Origin: Bacillota bacterium
GTDB lineage: Bacteria > Bacillota > Clostridia > DSM-8532
Direction: 5' to 3'
DNA: 9,170 nt
NCBI GenBank assembly: GCA_023440865.1
Contig: JAEXRM010000212.1
Location: 1-9,170 of the forward strand
Below the pieces are notes generated by a model. The model worked only from the letters and a program-made list of their open reading frames with translations. It was not told the DNA's origin and made no database searches. Each line of letters starts with the position of its first letter. The stretch's first letter is position 1. Position numbers and translations under genes: made by a program. Of this stretch, positions 1 through 6,025 are shown one piece after another.

Positions 1-1167
1 CGGCAGGCCGGCCGCGGCGTTCTTGAAGTCGCAGTTGCGGGTGAGGGCGATGATCGGCGAGCATTCGGTGAGGCCGTAGCCCTGCACGCAGGCGATGCCC
101 AGATCCTGCAGGCCCTTGATGACGATGGGATCGATGGGGGCGCCGCCGCTGATCATCATGCGCAGGTGGCCGCCGAAGTTCTCGTGCACCTTGGCGAAGA
201 GCTTGCGGCGCAGGTCGATGCCGACCAGGCGCAGGGCGTTGCTGAGCTTGATGCCGGTCTTGAGCTTCTTGAGCAGGGCCGGGTCCTTGGCGGCCTGATC
301 CCAGATGCGACGGTACATCGCCTCGAGGATCAGCGGCACGCAGTTCATCATGGTGACCTGCGCTTCCTTCATGTTCTTGACGATGTGCCGCAGGCCCTCG
401 CAGTAGGCGATGGTGCAGCCGCGGTACACCTGGCAGAGGAAGCCGCAGGTGCACTCGTAGGTGTGGTGCAGCGGCAGGACGGAAAGGAAAACGTCCTTTT
501 CGTCGATGTAGAGCATCGCGCACATGTCCATGAGGTCCGAGCAGATGTTGCGGTGCGAGAGCATGACGGCCTTGGACTTGTCCGTGGTGCCGGAGGTGAA
601 CAGCAGGATCTGCATGACATCCGGGTCGATGACGGCGTCGAGGAAGGCGCGGTCGCCCTCGAGCATGCGGCGCTTGCCCAGATCGAGCAGGCCCCGCCAG
701 GAAAGGACGCCGTCCGCATCCGCGGGCTCGTCCATGGAGATGAGGCGGCATCCCGGTTTCAGGACGTCTCCCAGGCTCTGCACGTCGCGTGCCTTGGCGC
801 CGGAGAAGATAATGGCGTCGGCCTGGGCGCGCTGCACGAGCCCGCGGAGCTCGGTCTGCGGTATTTCGCGGTCCAGCGGGACGACGACGCCGGTGCCGTT
901 GACCGTGGCGAGGTAGGACACGCCCCACTCATACCGGTTCTCGCCAATGACGGCGATGCGCCCGCCGGACAGGCCGAGTGACATCAGGGCCGTGCCGAGT
1001 GCGTCGACATCCTGCTTGAACTGGCGGAAGGAGACCGGAACATAGGGCCCGCCCTCGGTCTGCTTGACGAGGAATGCGGTCTTGTCGCCGTAGATCTCCG
1101 TACTGCCCGCGAGCATGGCCTTCAGGTCGGCGATCTGGCGGACTTCATACAACGGGATGTTCTTCAT
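1..1167 (-). CDS. AMP-forming long-chain acyl-CoA synthetase (ANL superfamily), N-terminal part, cut by window edge
   Basis: The frame is open from an ATG at 1167-1165 to base 1, giving 389 residues; the rest lies outside the window. The family activates a carboxylic acid with ATP to an acyl-adenylate and transfers it to CoA, or sometimes to a carrier protein. Visible signatures are the phosphate-binding loop FTSGTTDKSK at about residues 190-199, followed by AVMLSHRN, and the adenylate-binding motif YGLTE at about 364-368. The usual loop is TSGTTGxPK, so D and S replace G and P; this looks like a clade variant and not damage. The missing C-terminus would carry the hinge and catalytic lysine. 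The start is supported by GAGGTG five bases before the ATG. It diverges from a lipase-like hydrolase, which fits fatty acid salvage. Fatty acid is the likely substrate, but chain length cannot be told. Confidence 0.93.
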   Translation of the reverse strand, partial: MKNIPLYEVRQIADLKAMLAGSTEIYGDKTAFLVKQTEGGPYVPVSFRQFKQDVDALGTALMSLGLSGGRIAVIGENRYEWGVSYLATVNGTGVVVPLDREIPQTELRGLVQRAQADAIIFSGAKARDVQSLGDVLKPGCRLISMDEPADADGVLSWRGLLDLGKRRMLEGDRAFLDAVIDPDVMQILLFTSGTTDKSKAVMLSHRNICSDLMDMCAMLYIDEKDVFLSVLPLHHTYECTCGFLCQVYRGCTIAYCEGLRHIVKNMKEAQVTMMNCVPLILEAMYRRIWDQAAKDPALLKKLKTGIKLSNALRLVGIDLRRKLFAKVHENFGGHLRMMISGGAPIDPIVIKGLQDLGIACVQGYGLTECSPIIALTRNCDFKNAAAGLP

Positions 1168-1197
1168 GCAGGCACCTCGCTCATTCAGTGTGGGTCC

Positions 1198-1226
1198 ATC
1201 ATATCATCAGTTTTCGACGTTTTCCA
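1198..1226 (-). promoter_or_regulatory. Extended -10 promoter for the acyl-CoA synthetase
   Basis: Read on the minus strand, TATGAT (1203-1198) is preceded by TGA, making an extended -10 (TGnTATGAT). Seventeen bases upstream is TGGAAA (1226-1221), four of six matches to TTGACA. The predicted transcript starts near 1191 and leaves a leader of about 24 bases containing the ribosome binding site. The same TGATATGAT core recurs near 5645-5653 and 6318-6326. Confidence 0.55.
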
Positions 1227-1237
1227 CCGTCAAAACG
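1218..1237. promoter_or_regulatory. Inverted repeat over the -35 region, possible operator
   Basis: CGTTTT (1218-1223) and AAAACG (1232-1237) form a perfect six-base inverted repeat with an eight-base spacer. The left arm overlaps the -35 hexamer of the acyl-CoA synthetase promoter, where a repressor could act. It does not resemble the FapR or FabT consensus sites as I know them. The regulator, if any, is unknown. Confidence 0.3.
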
Positions 1238-1357
1238 CTTTGCCGTTCGGGGTTCCCGGGTATGGCCGTTTTGCGTGTGAAGCGTTATGCTGGAGAAGGA
1301 TGGAGCGGCATGCGCAATGCGCGCGGCCTGCGGCACGAAACGGAAAGGATGGCGGAC

Positions 1358-2209
1358 ATGCAGGCGTTGGAAATCCGGCGGGATGACGGCATGGTGCTCA
1401 GGGGGTACCGCAAGGATCCGCAAGGGGCGGTGAAGGCCGCCGCATGCCTTGTGCACGGGATTGGCGAGCACGGTGCGCGGTACGGCGACATGACCGGGCA
1501 TCTGTTGCGCAACGGCATCGCGATCCTGTCGCTGGATCTGCGCGGCCATGGTCTCTCGGACGGACGGCGCGGGCACGCCGCACCGCGCGCGTCGGTGCTC
1601 GGCGACGTGGACGCCATGCTGCTGCGGGCTCGCGAGTGCTGGCCCGGTGTTCCGGTTTGGTTGTACGGTCACAGCCTGGGGGGCAACATCGTGCTCTCCC
1701 ACCGCCTGTTCGGCAGCACCAAGCCGATGGGAACCGTGGCGACATCGCCCTGGCTTCGGCTCGTCTCCATGCCCTCGCCCATCCTCGTTCCGATTGTGAA
1801 GCGGCTTTGCCGCATCGTTCCGTCCATGACGATCCGCAACGGACTGTCGCTGGACGGACTGTCCCACGACGAGGCGGTGATCCGCGCATATCGGGAGGAT
1901 CCGCTCGTGCATCCGCATATCAGCCTGCAGGCGGCCTGTGATGCGATGGACATGGCGGAGGCCGTTCTTGCGCGGGCTTCCGAGGATGCGGGTCCGCTGT
2001 TGCTGATGCATGGCGGCGCAGATCCCATCTGTGCGGTCGAGGGAAGCCGGCAGCTGGCCGCTGGGGCCGGTTCCCGCTGCACATACCACGAATGGCCCGG
2101 CATGCGGCACGAGTTGCATCATGAAAGCATCTGGCCCGAGCTGGCGCAGGAAATCGCCGGCTGGATGCTTGCGGGCGGAGCGCGCCAGTCCGAATCCGTG
2201 AAGGCCTGA
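1358..2209 (+). CDS. Alpha/beta hydrolase, lysophospholipase / monoacylglycerol lipase-like
   Basis: A 283-residue serine hydrolase of the Hydrolase_4 type, expected to cleave acyl esters of monoacylglycerols or lysophospholipids. From the chosen start, the oxyanion-side motif VHGIGEHGARY begins at residue 32, the nucleophile elbow GHSLGG has Ser106, the acid is probably Asp222 (HGGADP), and the base is His251 (GMRHE). The spacing is typical of the family. There is no signal peptide, so it is probably cytoplasmic. The start at 1358 has GGAAAGG ending nine bases upstream. In-frame ATGs at 1349 and 1310 are alternatives; the one at 1310 also has a good site (GAGAAGGA, nine-base spacing) and would add 16 residues. 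A weak -10-like TATGCT at 1286-1291 would put the transcript start near 1298. It diverges from the acyl-CoA synthetase, suggesting linked lipid use. The exact substrate is unknown. Confidence 0.9.
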   Translation: MQALEIRRDDGMVLRGYRKDPQGAVKAAACLVHGIGEHGARYGDMTGHLLRNGIAILSLDLRGHGLSDGRRGHAAPRASVLGDVDAMLLRARECWPGVPVWLYGHSLGGNIVLSHRLFGSTKPMGTVATSPWLRLVSMPSPILVPIVKRLCRIVPSMTIRNGLSLDGLSHDEAVIRAYREDPLVHPHISLQAACDAMDMAEAVLARASEDAGPLLLMHGGADPICAVEGSRQLAAGAGSRCTYHEWPGMRHELHHESIWPELAQEIAGWMLAGGARQSESVKA

Positions 2210-2231
2210 CCGGGCGGCGGGCGTGCCGCAT

Positions 2232-2270
2232 GGGCGCATGGCCGTGTGCACCGCTGACACACATGCGCCC
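2232..2270. terminator. Hairpin between convergent genes, possible bidirectional terminator
   Basis: GGGCGCAT (2232-2239) pairs with ATGCGCCC (2263-2270). GTGTG (2244-2248) pairs with CACAC (2258-2262). A four-base bulge sits on the left arm and the loop is nine bases. It lies between the hydrolase stop (2209) and the stop of the convergent Fe-S protein gene (2315). No T-run follows on either side, so it is not a classic intrinsic terminator. Confidence 0.4.
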
Positions 2271-2314
2271 TGCGCCGTGTGCGGTGCTGTTCGGGCGTGG
2301 GCATCCGGCTGGGC

Positions 2315-3229
2315 TCATTCGCTGGTTGCGGTTGCCCGATCCGGTGCGCCTGGCCGATGGAAGCCGGCCTGCAGGGCATGGGTCGGGCACGCCTGGATGC
2401 ACACGCCGCAGCGGATGCAATCCGGGTGATTGGGATCGTCCTGCGGATGCAGGTCGAGTCCGCAGGCACGGGAACAGGCGCCGCAACGCGTGCAGGCGTT
2501 TGTGTCGACCTGCATGCGGTACAGGCTCAGGCGCTGGAACAATGCGTAGAAGGCGCCCAGCGGGCAGGCGAACCGGCAGAACGGACGCAGCATGAACAGC
2601 GAAGCGGTGACGGTTCCCGCCAGCAGGAACCCCTTCCAGCCGAACAGCCACCCGGCGGCGGCCCGCAGGGGCGCGTTCGCCGCCAGCAAAGGCAGCCCCG
2701 CCTGCAGGGTGCCGGCGGGGCACACCAGCTTGCAGAACCAGGGAACGCCCACGCCGAAGCGGTCGGCGATCGCAAATGGCAGCAGCAGCACCATGACGGC
2801 AAGCATGACATACTTGCCGTAACCGAGGATGCGGGCGACATTCGCCGGAAGCGACCGCTTGCGGACGGGAATGCGGTGCAGCAGATCCTGGAACCATCCG
2901 AACGGGCAGGCCCACCCGCACAGCAGGCGGCCCAACGAAAGGCCGACGAGCGCGAGAAAACCCGCAACGTAGCAGGAGACATGGAAGCGGCGGTCGGTCG
3001 CGACCGCCTGCAGGGCGCCGATCGGGCACGAACCGAGGGCGCCGGGACAGGAATAGCAGTTCAGGACTGGAACACACGCGCTCTTGGACGCGCCTGTCCA
3101 GATGCGGCCCTTGAGAAAGCCCGGCAGGTTGGCATTGGCGGCGAGCGCCGCGAGTGCCTGCACCACCGTTCTTCGGGCGGAGGAACGACGGCGTGCGTTC
3201 CGTCCGGGACGGGACAAGGTCCTGTTCAT
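2315..3229 (-). CDS. NapH-like polyferredoxin membrane protein (4Fe-4S binding)
   Basis: A 304-residue membrane Fe-S protein related to NapH/YccM (COG0348). An arginine-rich N-terminus (ARRRSSARR) precedes the first hydrophobic segment. A cysteine-rich stretch follows (C52, C58, C61, C68), then several hydrophobic segments with three CX3CP motifs: C104-C108, C166-C170 and C218-C222. The C-terminal domain has two ferredoxin clusters, C246-x2-C249-x2-C252-x3-C256 and C271-x2-C274-x2-C277-x3-C281-P. There are 19 cysteines in all. Family members pass electrons between cytosolic donors and membrane or extracytoplasmic partners. Start support: GAAAGGA about nine bases before the ATG. It lies 39 bases after the CXXC mini-protein and is the last gene of the TlpA cluster. 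I infer that it supplies electrons to the thioredoxin-like protein; the partner and direction of flow are unproven. Fold and Fe-S binding are very likely. Confidence 0.93.
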   Translation of the reverse strand: MNRTLSRPGRNARRRSSARRTVVQALAALAANANLPGFLKGRIWTGASKSACVPVLNCYSCPGALGSCPIGALQAVATDRRFHVSCYVAGFLALVGLSLGRLLCGWACPFGWFQDLLHRIPVRKRSLPANVARILGYGKYVMLAVMVLLLPFAIADRFGVGVPWFCKLVCPAGTLQAGLPLLAANAPLRAAAGWLFGWKGFLLAGTVTASLFMLRPFCRFACPLGAFYALFQRLSLYRMQVDTNACTRCGACSRACGLDLHPQDDPNHPDCIRCGVCIQACPTHALQAGFHRPGAPDRATATSE

Positions 3230-3268
3230 TGCGGTTGGTCCTTTCCGGCAGTGTCCCGCGGGCTCGTG

Positions 3269-3433
3269 CTACCCGATGCCGATGCACTCCAGGCACACCC
3301 GGATCCCCTTCATGAGCACAATGGCCGCTTCGCCACGCGACAGCCCGATCAGCAGCGAACCGGCCGCAAGCGGCACAAGCACGCCCCACAGGGTGGCGCG
3401 TGCCTTGGACGTTTTGCCGCGCGGATGCGTCAT
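3269..3433 (-). CDS. Small CXXC protein, CD1871A family
   Basis: A 54-residue protein with one predicted membrane segment (about residues 15-30) and the C-terminal sequence VCLECIGIG, placing a CLEC (CXXC) pair five residues from the end. A hydrophobic helix, then an RGEAAIVLMK stretch, then CLECIGIG at the very C-terminus matches what I recall of the CD1871A-family CXXC proteins of Clostridia. The ATG (3433-3431) has a GGAGG site about nine bases upstream. It sits 40 bases after the thioredoxin gene and 39 bases before the polyferredoxin gene on the same strand, so co-transcription is likely. The CXXC pair suggests thiol-disulfide exchange or metal binding near the membrane face. The function is unestablished; a relay between the Fe-S protein and the thioredoxin is my inference. 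Confidence 0.85.
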   Translation of the reverse strand: MTHPRGKTSKARATLWGVLVPLAAGSLLIGLSRGEAAIVLMKGIRVCLECIGIG

Positions 3434-3473
3434 GCTCCGTTCCCTCCCGGATGATCCCGCAGGCGGGCCGCGG

Positions 3474-4037
3474 TCACGGTGCGAGCAGCCGCTTCACCAT
3501 GGCCAGGTACTCGTCATACCCATTGCCGCCCACGACGGGGTCACCGACCACCTGACCGTCACGGTTGACAAATACCGTGGTCGGAATGTATTCGAACTGC
3601 GACAGGTACCCGTTCAGGTCCTCGCCCATCACCAGATGGGTGAAATCCGCCTTGGATTCCGAAGTGATTTGCCGGGCGAGGGCGAGCGTGTCGGCATCCC
3701 GGATGTCCACGACGATGCCGAGCACCGTCGCGTCGTGATTGGCTTCCAGCTCGCGCGCCAGTTTGCCCAGATCGGGCATTTCCTGGATGCACGGGCCACA
3801 GAAGGTGCCCCAGATGTTGACCATGGTCAGCGCGTGTCCGGCGAACACCGTCTGGTCGACCGGATTGCCGTTGATGTCCTGCAGCGCGAAGTCGGGAAAT
3901 TGCTCAGCCGCCTTGCCGCCGCCGGCACCGCCGGGCATCATGCCGCACCCGGCCGACGCCGGCAGCATCACAAGCAGCATCAGGAGCAGGATTGTGGCCG
4001 GGAGACGCGACTTGCCGCGTGCATGTGACCTGTTCAT
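3474..4037 (-). CDS. TlpA/ResA-like extracytoplasmic thiol-disulfide oxidoreductase
   Basis: A 187-residue thioredoxin-fold protein. The N-terminus is basic, then hydrophobic (residues 12-27), ending in PASAGC with Cys31 as a probable but imperfect lipobox cysteine, so it should sit on the outer face of the membrane. A Gly/Met-rich linker follows. The redox motif WGTFCGPC has Cys80 and Cys83, and the cis-proline loop is in EYIPTTVFVN. It would reduce or exchange disulfides outside the cytoplasm, as ResA/TlpA proteins do. Start chosen at 4037 because AAGGAGG lies five bases upstream and the signal sequence begins there; an upstream in-frame extension to 4124 lacks support. It lies 94 bases downstream of the HxlR-type gene and upstream of the CXXC and Fe-S genes, all on one strand. 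No CcdA/DsbD reductant gene is in view. I see no convincing promoter of its own. Confidence 0.92.
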   Translation of the reverse strand: MNRSHARGKSRLPATILLLMLLVMLPASAGCGMMPGGAGGGKAAEQFPDFALQDINGNPVDQTVFAGHALTMVNIWGTFCGPCIQEMPDLGKLARELEANHDATVLGIVVDIRDADTLALARQITSESKADFTHLVMGEDLNGYLSQFEYIPTTVFVNRDGQVVGDPVVGGNGYDEYLAMVKRLLAP

Positions 4038-4131
4038 ATTGGCCTCCTTGGGGTGCATCGACTTGGGCCGACATGACAAATCGTACATCCATGCACAGGC
4101 AATACACCGTGACGGAATCACCAAAGCGGAA

Positions 4132-4551
4132 TCAACCCCACTTCGAGCCCCAGAGCTTCATGGCCTTGATGATGGGGTGCAGGCTGCGTCCCTTCTCCGT
4201 CAGGGCGTACTCGACCGTGGGCGGAATGGTCGCATAGGCGGTGCGCGTGACCACACCCTTCTCCTCGAGTTCCTTCAACCGCTCGGAGAGGGTTTTCGGG
4301 CTGACGCCGACGAGTGACTTGCGCAGCTCGCCGAAGCGCTTCGTGCCGCACTGCAGGTCGCGGATGATCAGAAAGGTCCATTTGCCGCCAAGGACGTCGA
4401 GCGCTTTCTCGATGGAGCACTCGACATGGCAGGGAAGCGGCTCGCAGTCACAGCCCTCCAGGATGCGCGTGATGCGGCGGTGGGTTTCCTGCCCCTCCTC
4501 GAGGCCCGCTTCGTGCGGCGCGTCGACGGTCAGGTGCTTCTTTTCGGGCAT
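4132..4551 (-). CDS. HxlR-family winged-helix regulator with N-terminal cysteine cluster
   Basis: A 139-residue transcription factor. The HxlR signature begins at Cys45 (CSIEKALDVLGGKWTFLIIR), continues through RFGELRKSLVGVSPKTLSE and LKELEEKGVV, then the wing P-P-T-V-E-Y-A-L-T-E-K-G, and ends in the dimer helix KLWGSKWG. Members act as dimers, and several (YodB, HypR, QorR) sense quinones, diamide or other electrophiles through this conserved N-terminal cysteine. About 44 residues precede the core and add Cys34, Cys36 and Cys41, which is unusual. The start at 4551 has AGGAGG seven bases upstream; an in-frame ATG at 4587 has no comparable site. Its promoter region holds dense inverted repeats, suggesting autoregulation. 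The next genes on the same strand form the TlpA redox cluster, the likely regulon. The family call is secure; the inducer is unknown. Confidence 0.93.
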   Translation of the reverse strand: MPEKKHLTVDAPHEAGLEEGQETHRRITRILEGCDCEPLPCHVECSIEKALDVLGGKWTFLIIRDLQCGTKRFGELRKSLVGVSPKTLSERLKELEEKGVVTRTAYATIPPTVEYALTEKGRSLHPIIKAMKLWGSKWG

Positions 4552-4589
4552 GGGTTCGCCTCCTGGACATGCCTTGGGATATCGCACGG

Positions 4590-4659
4590 CATATCATGTT
4601 ACTTCATGGTTATCCGGTTACCTGCAAGTAACCATGCAGACATGGTAACATGAAGTATG
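4590..4659. promoter_or_regulatory. Operator array upstream of the HxlR-type gene
   Basis: A near-perfect 18-base palindrome, GGTTACCTGCAAGTAACC (4616-4633), has one mismatched pair. Around it are CATGTTAC (4595-4602) with GTAACATG (4645-4652), TACTTCATG (4600-4608) with CATGAAGTA (4649-4657), and CATGGTTA (4605-4612) with TAACCATG (4629-4636). Five GTTAC/GTAAC-like half-sites lie within 52 bases. The array starts about 45 bases before the regulator ATG and overlaps a possible minus-strand -10-like TGATATG (4596-4590). HxlR-family sites I know of are also TAC/GTA-type inverted repeats, so autoregulation is likely. Confidence 0.65.
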
Positions 4660-4702
4660 CGGTGACGCAAGCCCGGGTCGTTTCGCAGATGCGGGCGAAA
4701 GC

Positions 4703-5638
4703 TCAGGATGCGGCATCCGTCGTGTCGACCGGCTGCACGGGTTCCTCGCGGACGGCCGTTTTCGCACCACGGACCGTAAGAACCGTGAGGCTTCCGATGA
4801 TGAGGGATGCGCCGATGAGCTGGCTCCAGGAGGGCATTTCGTGCAGCAGCACCATGCCCGTGAGGATCGTGACCACGGGAATGAGATTGAGAAATGCGGA
4901 TGGCAGGATGGGGCCAAGCTTCTGCAGGCCGTACAGGTAGGCGACATAGGCGCCCGCCGAGCAGAATACGCCGAGGAACGCGAGGTGCAGCAGCGCCGTG
5001 GTCGAGGGGACATGCCACGCGCCGACCTCGCCCGCAAGAAAGGGCAGGTAGAGCGGCAGGCTGCAGAAGGACTGCACCGTGGTCATCTTCAGGCTGTTGT
5101 ATTTTTTGCCGAGGCGGCGGCTCATGAAGGTGTAGATGATCCAGGAGACCATGGCGCAAAACACCAGCATGTTGCCCAGGAATGTCTTCGAGGACAAATC
5201 GGGCAGGCCCCGCTCGAAGAGCACGAGATAGACACCCCCGATGGAGACGAGCACCAGGGCCAGCGTCAGGAACGGGAGTCGCCTGCGTTCGGCGATGCTT
5301 TCCGTCAGCAGGGCGAAAACAGGAATCGCCGCCACGAGCATCGAGGCATTCGAGGCGGTTGTGAACTGCAGGCCGTTGTTTTCAAAGACAAAATACAGCA
5401 CGATGCCAAACAGTGTGGCCACGAAAAATGTGAGAATTTCGCGCTTCGGCACGCGCAGCGATTCACCTGTCACGCGCGTCAGCACCAGCAGCGGCACCAG
5501 GGCCACGATCTGCCGGAAGAAGGCGATCGAGACCGGCGGCAGCTCCGTCAGGACGACCTTGGTGGAGACGAACGACACGCCCCAGACAAAAACGGCGAAG
5601 AGAACCGCAAGAAGCGGACCTGCTGCATGCTTTTTCAT
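4703..5638 (-). CDS. EamA/DMT-family transporter (RhaT/YdcZ-like permease)
   Basis: A 311-residue integral membrane protein of the drug/metabolite transporter superfamily with two EamA repeats (about residues 8-147 and 160-290) and about ten predicted helices. Typical features are W19GVSFVSTK near the N-terminus, PPVSIAFFRQ after helix 1, the start of the second repeat near LGNMLVFCAMVSW, and the conserved PILPSAFLNLIPV segment. A polar tail (VREEPVQPVDTTDAAS) ends it in the cytoplasm. Substrates of this family are metabolites or amino acids and cannot be predicted here. Start: the first in-frame ATG precedes MKKHAAGPLLAV, a normal EamA start, but there is no Shine-Dalgarno sequence; the -10 lies only six bases upstream (see promoter). 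It is followed on the same strand by the HxlR-type gene 151 bases away. Confidence 0.95.
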   Translation of the reverse strand: MKKHAAGPLLAVLFAVFVWGVSFVSTKVVLTELPPVSIAFFRQIVALVPLLVLTRVTGESLRVPKREILTFFVATLFGIVLYFVFENNGLQFTTASNASMLVAAIPVFALLTESIAERRRLPFLTLALVLVSIGGVYLVLFERGLPDLSSKTFLGNMLVFCAMVSWIIYTFMSRRLGKKYNSLKMTTVQSFCSLPLYLPFLAGEVGAWHVPSTTALLHLAFLGVFCSAGAYVAYLYGLQKLGPILPSAFLNLIPVVTILTGMVLLHEMPSWSQLIGASLIIGSLTVLTVRGAKTAVREEPVQPVDTTDAAS

Positions 5639-5644
5639 GCAGCC

Positions 5645-5673
5645 ATCATATCATGAGTCCGGCCGCTGATGAA
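5645..5673 (-). promoter_or_regulatory. Extended -10 promoter giving a leaderless EamA transcript
   Basis: On the minus strand, TGA-TATGAT (5653-5645) is an extended -10. A weak -35, TTCATC, lies 17 bases upstream (5673-5668). Exactly six bases separate the -10 from the A of the EamA ATG at 5638, so the expected start of transcription is the start codon itself. The lack of a ribosome binding site agrees with this. Confidence 0.5.
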
Positions 5674-5682
5674 GCAGGGCGT

Positions 5683-5733
5683 AAAAATAACCTCGGTTGT
5701 GCCGATGCGGGCGGCAGCGGCTGCAGGCAGCCG
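5683..5733 (-). terminator. Weak terminator-like structures after the 89-residue gene
   Basis: Read on the minus strand, a compact hairpin CGGCTG-CCTG-CAGCCG (5733-5718) is followed by a short TCGG/CCGA stem (5705-5693) and then the T-rich stretch GGTTATTTTTAC (5692-5681). This lies between the stop of the small gene (5756) and the EamA promoter. The T-run is separated from the stronger hairpin, so termination efficiency is doubtful. Confidence 0.3.
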
Positions 5734-5755
5734 GGAAAAGCGCCGACCGCAGGGC

Positions 5756-6025
5756 TCACGGCATGACCCGGTCTGTCATGCGCTTGAGCAGATCCACGGT
5801 CTCCGTCACCCGGCGGGCGTCGTTGAGGCGGACGAAGATGGAGTTGTCGATCAGCTGCACGTCTGGGCTGACGCGCCGGCAATTCGGTGAATCGCGCCAC
5901 GCAGCCCGGAAGCTGGCACACCAGTCAGGCGACGGCTGGTTGCTGAGCTCGGCGCGGACCTGGTATCTCCCGCCGGGCCCTCCGGCGGACGGAATGCGTG
6001 TGACGGCGATGTGGTCGAGTTTCAT
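5756..6025 (-). CDS. Small protein of unknown function (89 aa)
   Basis: I do not recognise this family. It starts MKLDHIAVTRIPSAGG and continues through a short alternating hydrophobic/polar stretch (RYQVRAEL), a Trp/Cys/Arg-rich middle (DWCASFRAAWRDSPNCRR), VQLIDNSIFVRL and a C-terminal amphipathic helix (RRVTETVDLLKRMTDRV). There is no signal peptide or membrane segment, so it is probably a soluble small alpha/beta domain. It is likely a real gene: a strong GGGGGGAT site lies seven bases before the ATG, and a good promoter lies 143 bases further up. Codon use resembles the neighbours. Two cysteines (Cys36, Cys49) form no motif. Confidence 0.7.
   Translation of the reverse strand: MKLDHIAVTRIPSAGGPGGRYQVRAELSNQPSPDWCASFRAAWRDSPNCRRVSPDVQLIDNSIFVRLNDARRVTETVDLLKRMTDRVMP

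Noticed and set aside
166..981. Long plus-strand open frame (271 codons)
   Set aside because: It is antisense to the acyl-CoA synthetase, whose conserved motifs are read on the minus strand; the product has no domain and looks like a GC-driven shadow.
1920..3389. 489-codon minus-strand frame
   Set aside because: It runs across the hydrolase gene and out of frame through the Fe-S protein gene; its product is rich in Arg/Pro/Ala with no domain. The 2315-3229 frame holds all the ferredoxin motifs.
2279..3454. 391-codon plus-strand frame
   Set aside because: Antisense to both the polyferredoxin and the CXXC protein genes; low-complexity Gln/Gly/Arg-rich product without homology signs.
4038..4124. 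29-residue upstream extension of the TlpA-like protein
   Set aside because: It would place a Cys/Trp-containing stretch before the signal sequence; the strong AAGGAGG site sits just before the start at 4037.
4841..5656. 271-codon plus-strand frame
   Set aside because: Antisense to the EamA transporter; the product is Gln/His/Arg-rich and has no membrane segments or domain.
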